Positions 60,927 through 64,000 of a stretch of 64,000 nucleotides of DNA are shown here, in pieces. Made by a program: the position numbers and the translations under genes. This DNA comes from Porodaedalea pini (lineage: Eukaryota > Basidiomycota > Agaricomycetes > Hymenochaetales > Hymenochaetaceae): contig NBAY01000005.1 of NCBI GenBank assembly GCA_002794775.1, positions 744,001 to 808,000 on the forward strand. The letters are read 5' to 3'. Every line of letters starts with the position of its first letter. Position 1 is the first letter of the stretch. The notes under the pieces are model-generated. The model made no database searches. It saw only the letters and a program-made list of their open reading frames with translations, and was not told the DNA's origin.

Positions 60927-62341
60927 ATGACACTTCGAGCTCTCGAATTTTATAGCGGAATAGGTTGATCTCATCTACATTTTCTTTCATCTTTTTCTCA
61001 AGCATAAGTAGGTGGACTTCACAGAGCGCTGGAATGCAGCGATATAGATGCGTCAGTGATCCGTGCATTCGACTGGGACCAGACGTCTCGTTGTGTTTAC
61101 GAAGCCAACTATGGCTCGGGCATAGTAGAGAAGGTGAGTGTGAAGCTCGCGGATATGGGCTACATTGAGGGGTGTGGCTTATTAGGTTGATATCTCAACA
61201 TTGACTGCATCGGATCTGGTCGATGCGAATGCGCCGCTCTGGCTCTTATCACCGTCATGTCAACCTTACACCGTGCTCAATCCAACTGCAAGAGGTGCTC
61301 ATGATCCAAGAGCAAGGTCTTTCCTGCATCTTGTGGAGCAGGTCATCCCAGATCTGACGAGAAAAGGCTGCAGCCCGAAATGGATCCTGGTAGAGAACGT
61401 AGTAGGTTTCGAAGTGAGCATTGCGGTTTCTGTGATCGTTTGTCTCTAACGTTATTTTAGTCATCGTCGACACGGCAGACTCTCGTCGAGAGTTTGCTAC
61501 AGTGCAATTATGCTACTCTTGAGCTGCTGCTCACGCCTTTGCAATTTGGCATACCAAATTCTCGATTGCGATATTATTTGCTTGCTAAACTCCGCCCGGG
61601 AATCTTTGCAAACATTTTATGCGATGAGCAGCAGTCTCAGATCATCTGGAGGCATATTCCTGGGCACGGAAAGCCTTGGAGAGACAAACGAGAAGATTAC
61701 GACGCGACCCAACTCAGAGCGTACTTGGATCCCGAGTCCTGCGCTGGCGAAGACCATCCGTGCAGAATACCTGATCGCGTACTGATCAAATGGGGAAGGC
61801 TCTTTGATATTGTATTGCCCAGCTCTCGAAGGTCTTGTTGCTTCACGAGGGGTGAGCTATGTATGTTCTATGGTAGTTAGCGTGTACTAATCTCTTATGC
61901 TCAGGGTACACGCGATTAGTAGAGCGAGCAGGTTCGATATTACAGGTGAATGAAGAATTAGATGTGAGCATTCGGATTCTACCGTGAGCCAGACCTAATG
62001 CCGAAAGCTAGACGACGCGGACCTTCGATCAGTTTCTTGCTTTGCAAATGCAAGGCGCCTCAAGCGCAACCGAACCTCAGCAGTTTTTTTCAGAACATAT
62101 ACCGCTTAGCATCTTGGCGCCTCTTCGTCTCCGATACTTCTCTCCTTCGGAACTGTTACGGCTCTTTCACTTTGAGCCTCTTGCAGCATCAGATGGCTAT
62201 GAAAGCAAAGTAATGAAGTTTGTCTGGCCTGTGGATGTGAGTTGGAGGTCGCGATACCGTCTCCTCGGGAACAGTGTGAATGTGGAAGTAGTGAGACGGT
62301 TGATAAACTATCTCTTCGAGGGAGACGATGTGGTGTCATAA
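60927..62341 (+). CDS. tRNA (cytosine-5) methyltransferase DNMT2/TRDMT1
   Basis: Dnmt2-family enzyme that methylates C38 of tRNA-Asp and a few other tRNAs. Start MTLRALEFYSGIG (motif I, split by an intron), then GLHRALECSDIDASVIRAFD, WLLSPSCQPYT (motif IV with the catalytic Cys, in the PSCQ form also seen in S. pombe Pmt1), WILVENVVGFE (motif VI), LELLLTPLQFGIPNSRLRYY (motif VIII) and CCFTRGYTRLVERAGSIL (the CFT hallmark of Dnmt2). The C-terminal half reads RTFDQFLALQMQ, YFSPSELLRLFHF and RYRLLGNSVNVEVVRRLINY (motif X), ending at 62341. Six or seven introns, all GT-AG. The target-recognition and catalytic parts are complete. It lacks the extensions of the RID/Masc or DNMT1 types, so it is not a genomic DNA methyltransferase. 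Confidence 0.93.
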
Positions 62342-62760
62342 CACAATTATAATATTGCATATTTCATGGCAAATTATTTCTCCGAGTTTTGTAAAGATGC
62401 ATTTTGTTGAGCTTTGCATTGCGAGGCGGATGACTTGTGCTGACTAAGCTGTGGGAACACGATCTTAAGAGAGCCTTGCGTGTCAAGTCTTCCTGAATCG
62501 CAACCACGACCATCTCATTAGTAGCCAGCGTTTCACGCTTTCAACGCGTTCACCATTTCGTCGCTCACGTCGTATACACACCACGCGATCTTCCGCTGCT
62601 CAGACGGAAGATTCATGCCTTGTCGCCCTCACGATTCTCAGAGTAACCAAGAAAAGTTTTACCACCCTAATCCTCTCATCATAACAGTACGTCGTTCTCA
62701 ACTAGTTGTGGTGCCTTGCAGACTGATAATGAGCTTGCATCAGTCCTAAAATCTACCAAC
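62342..62760. other. Intergenic region upstream of eIF5
   Basis: 3' flank of DNMT2 and the promoter of eIF5. No gene is seen. Confidence 0.6.
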
Positions 62761-64000
62761 ATGGCTGGAATTGTTAACATTCGTCGCGACGTCGATGACA
62801 AGTTTTACCGCTACCGGTATGTCTATTGCGCACTGAATATTGTCTAATTTGCTGAGCCTCTTCCCATTTTCAATGTACTTCAGCATGCCGGTCTTGCTCA
62901 CCAAGATTGAAGGCAAAGGCAACGGCATTAAGACGGTCGTTCCGAACATGTCTGACGTTGCGCGTGCACTCTCACGCCCGCCGACCTATCCGACAAAGTT
63001 CTTCGGATGCGAGCTCGGCGCTCAGACAACCTTTGATGAGAAGGGTGATCGCTACATTGTCAATGGTGCGCATGACGCCTCACGTCTGCGCGAGCTTCTC
63101 GATGTTTTCATCGACAAGTTCGTTCTGTGTGCCTCGTGCAAGAACCCAGAGACGGACCTTATCATCACGAAGGGTGACATCATCATTCGTGACTGCAAAG
63201 CATGCGGCCAGCGTACCAACGTAGACATGCGCCACAAGTTAACGACCTTCATACTTAAAAACCCGCCTAAAGTGTCGAAGAAGTCCAAGAAAGCCAAGGA
63301 GGGCGCCGCTACGGAGAATGGTGGTGGCAGTCCCCCTGCTGAGGAGGACGAAGAGCTGGGTGCGGAGAGCGACGACGAGCTTACTAAGCGCATCAAGTCT
63401 GAAGCTGCCGAGCTTGAGGCCAATTCAAAGCTGAAGGAGGACGAATGGGCTGTGGATACCTCGCCGGAAGCCGTCAAAGCTCGTGTTAAGGCTCTTGAAA
63501 GTGGCGTGCAAACTGCTCTCGTCCTTGGTGATGACGACAGCGACGACGACGCAAACAGTCCGTACACTCAGATTGGCCAATGGGCCGAAGAGAATCGCGA
63601 CACGGCTTCCGCTGTCGATGTCTTCAAGCATGCTCAAGACTTGGGTATCGAGAAGAAGCACAAGACTGTGCAAGTCCTTGTGCAGGCTCTCTTCACCGAG
63701 AATATTGTCTCGGAAGTTCCCAAGTATGCGCCTATGTTCGCAAAGGTGTGTCGATTTTTTAAGACTCCACGGTTAATTTGCCTATGACAACGAGCTGACG
63801 TCGTTTTTGTCTAGATGACTACGTCTGAAAGACATCAGAAAGCTCTTCTGGGCGGTATCGAACGCTTCGTTGGCGTTTCTTACCCGGACCTCATTCCATC
63901 GATTCCGAAGATCCTGATGGCCTTCTACCAAGCCGACGCTCTCGAGGAGGATGTCGTGAAGCAATGGGGTACTCATGTGAGCAAGAAATATGTCGATAAA
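62761..64000 (+). CDS. TIF5: Translation initiation factor eIF5 (5' part, cut by window edge)
   Basis: GTPase-activating protein for eIF2 during start-codon selection. Exon 1 is [19 protein letters not shown]; the next exon starts [20 protein letters not shown]. The eIF2B5/eIF5 N-terminal domain is complete with the GAP arginine region and the zinc ribbon [20 protein letters not shown]...CKACGQ. An acidic/Lys-rich linker follows ([18 protein letters not shown]), then the W2/MIF4G-like C-terminal domain from [20 protein letters not shown] to [20 protein letters not shown] at the edge. Introns are near 62820-62883 and 63747-63814. The last part with the aromatic/acidic boxes that bind eIF2-beta and eIF3c lies outside the window. 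Confidence 0.95.

Overview
This window is nuclear DNA from a filamentous basidiomycete, probably a wood- or litter-associated agaricomycete. The evidence is dense gene packing, many 45-70 bp GT-AG introns, short divergent promoters, a cellobiohydrolase (GH7) relic, and LINE and hAT transposon remains. I cannot name the species. All exon calls are manual and should be treated as approximate unless a junction is stated.

Layout. 1-3.6 kb: two head-to-tail copies of a leukotriene-A4-hydrolase/aminopeptidase gene (minus; the left copy runs off the edge). 3.8-8.3 kb: an unrecognised proline/serine-rich protein (minus), a small unrecognised two-exon gene, RNA polymerase I subunit RPA12, oligosaccharyltransferase subunit OST5 and the ER-shaping protein YOP1. 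8.9-13.5 kb: an UNC93-like membrane protein convergent with a Dbf2/Sid2-type mitotic-exit/septation kinase. 13.59-19.87 kb: a nearly intact 6.28 kb LINE (gag-like ORF1; endonuclease-RT-RNaseH ORF2) flanked by an 11-bp target-site duplication, lying 50 bp upstream of the kinase start codon. 20.3-29.1 kb: an unrecognised coiled-coil protein, DEAD-box helicase DBP3, and a rhodanese-plus-tyrosine-phosphatase protein of the Pyp1/Pyp2 kind. 29.6-44.7 kb: a housekeeping block with KU80, a SNF2/STH1 remodeller, SRP68, GET3 and a YAP1/PAP1-type bZIP factor. 45-56.3 kb: a rearranged accessory island. 57.3-64 kb: a PHD-finger protein, the DNMT2/TRDMT1 methyltransferase and eIF5 (cut by the right edge).

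The accessory island is the most unusual part. A decayed hAT transposon carries a broken GH7 cellobiohydrolase fragment inside its transposase. The hAT end, the tail of the GH7 relic and a complete phytanoyl-CoA-dioxygenase-like gene are present twice as a large inverted duplication (about 47.9-51.4 kb and 52.8-56.3 kb) around a 1.4 kb spacer. The two dioxygenase genes are the same genomic length (1,461 bp) and nearly identical, while the outer hAT/GH7 parts have diverged far more. The spacer holds a broken gene of unknown family with a 42-bp coding minisatellite.

The other genes are core cell functions: rRNA synthesis and ribosome biogenesis (RPA12, DBP3), translation (eIF5), ER targeting and glycosylation (SRP68, GET3, OST5, YOP1), chromatin and DNA repair (SNF2/STH1, PHD protein, KU80), signalling (Dbf2/Sid2, Pyp-like phosphatase) and redox response (YAP1). 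No CRISPR array and no convincing tRNA or rRNA gene was seen.
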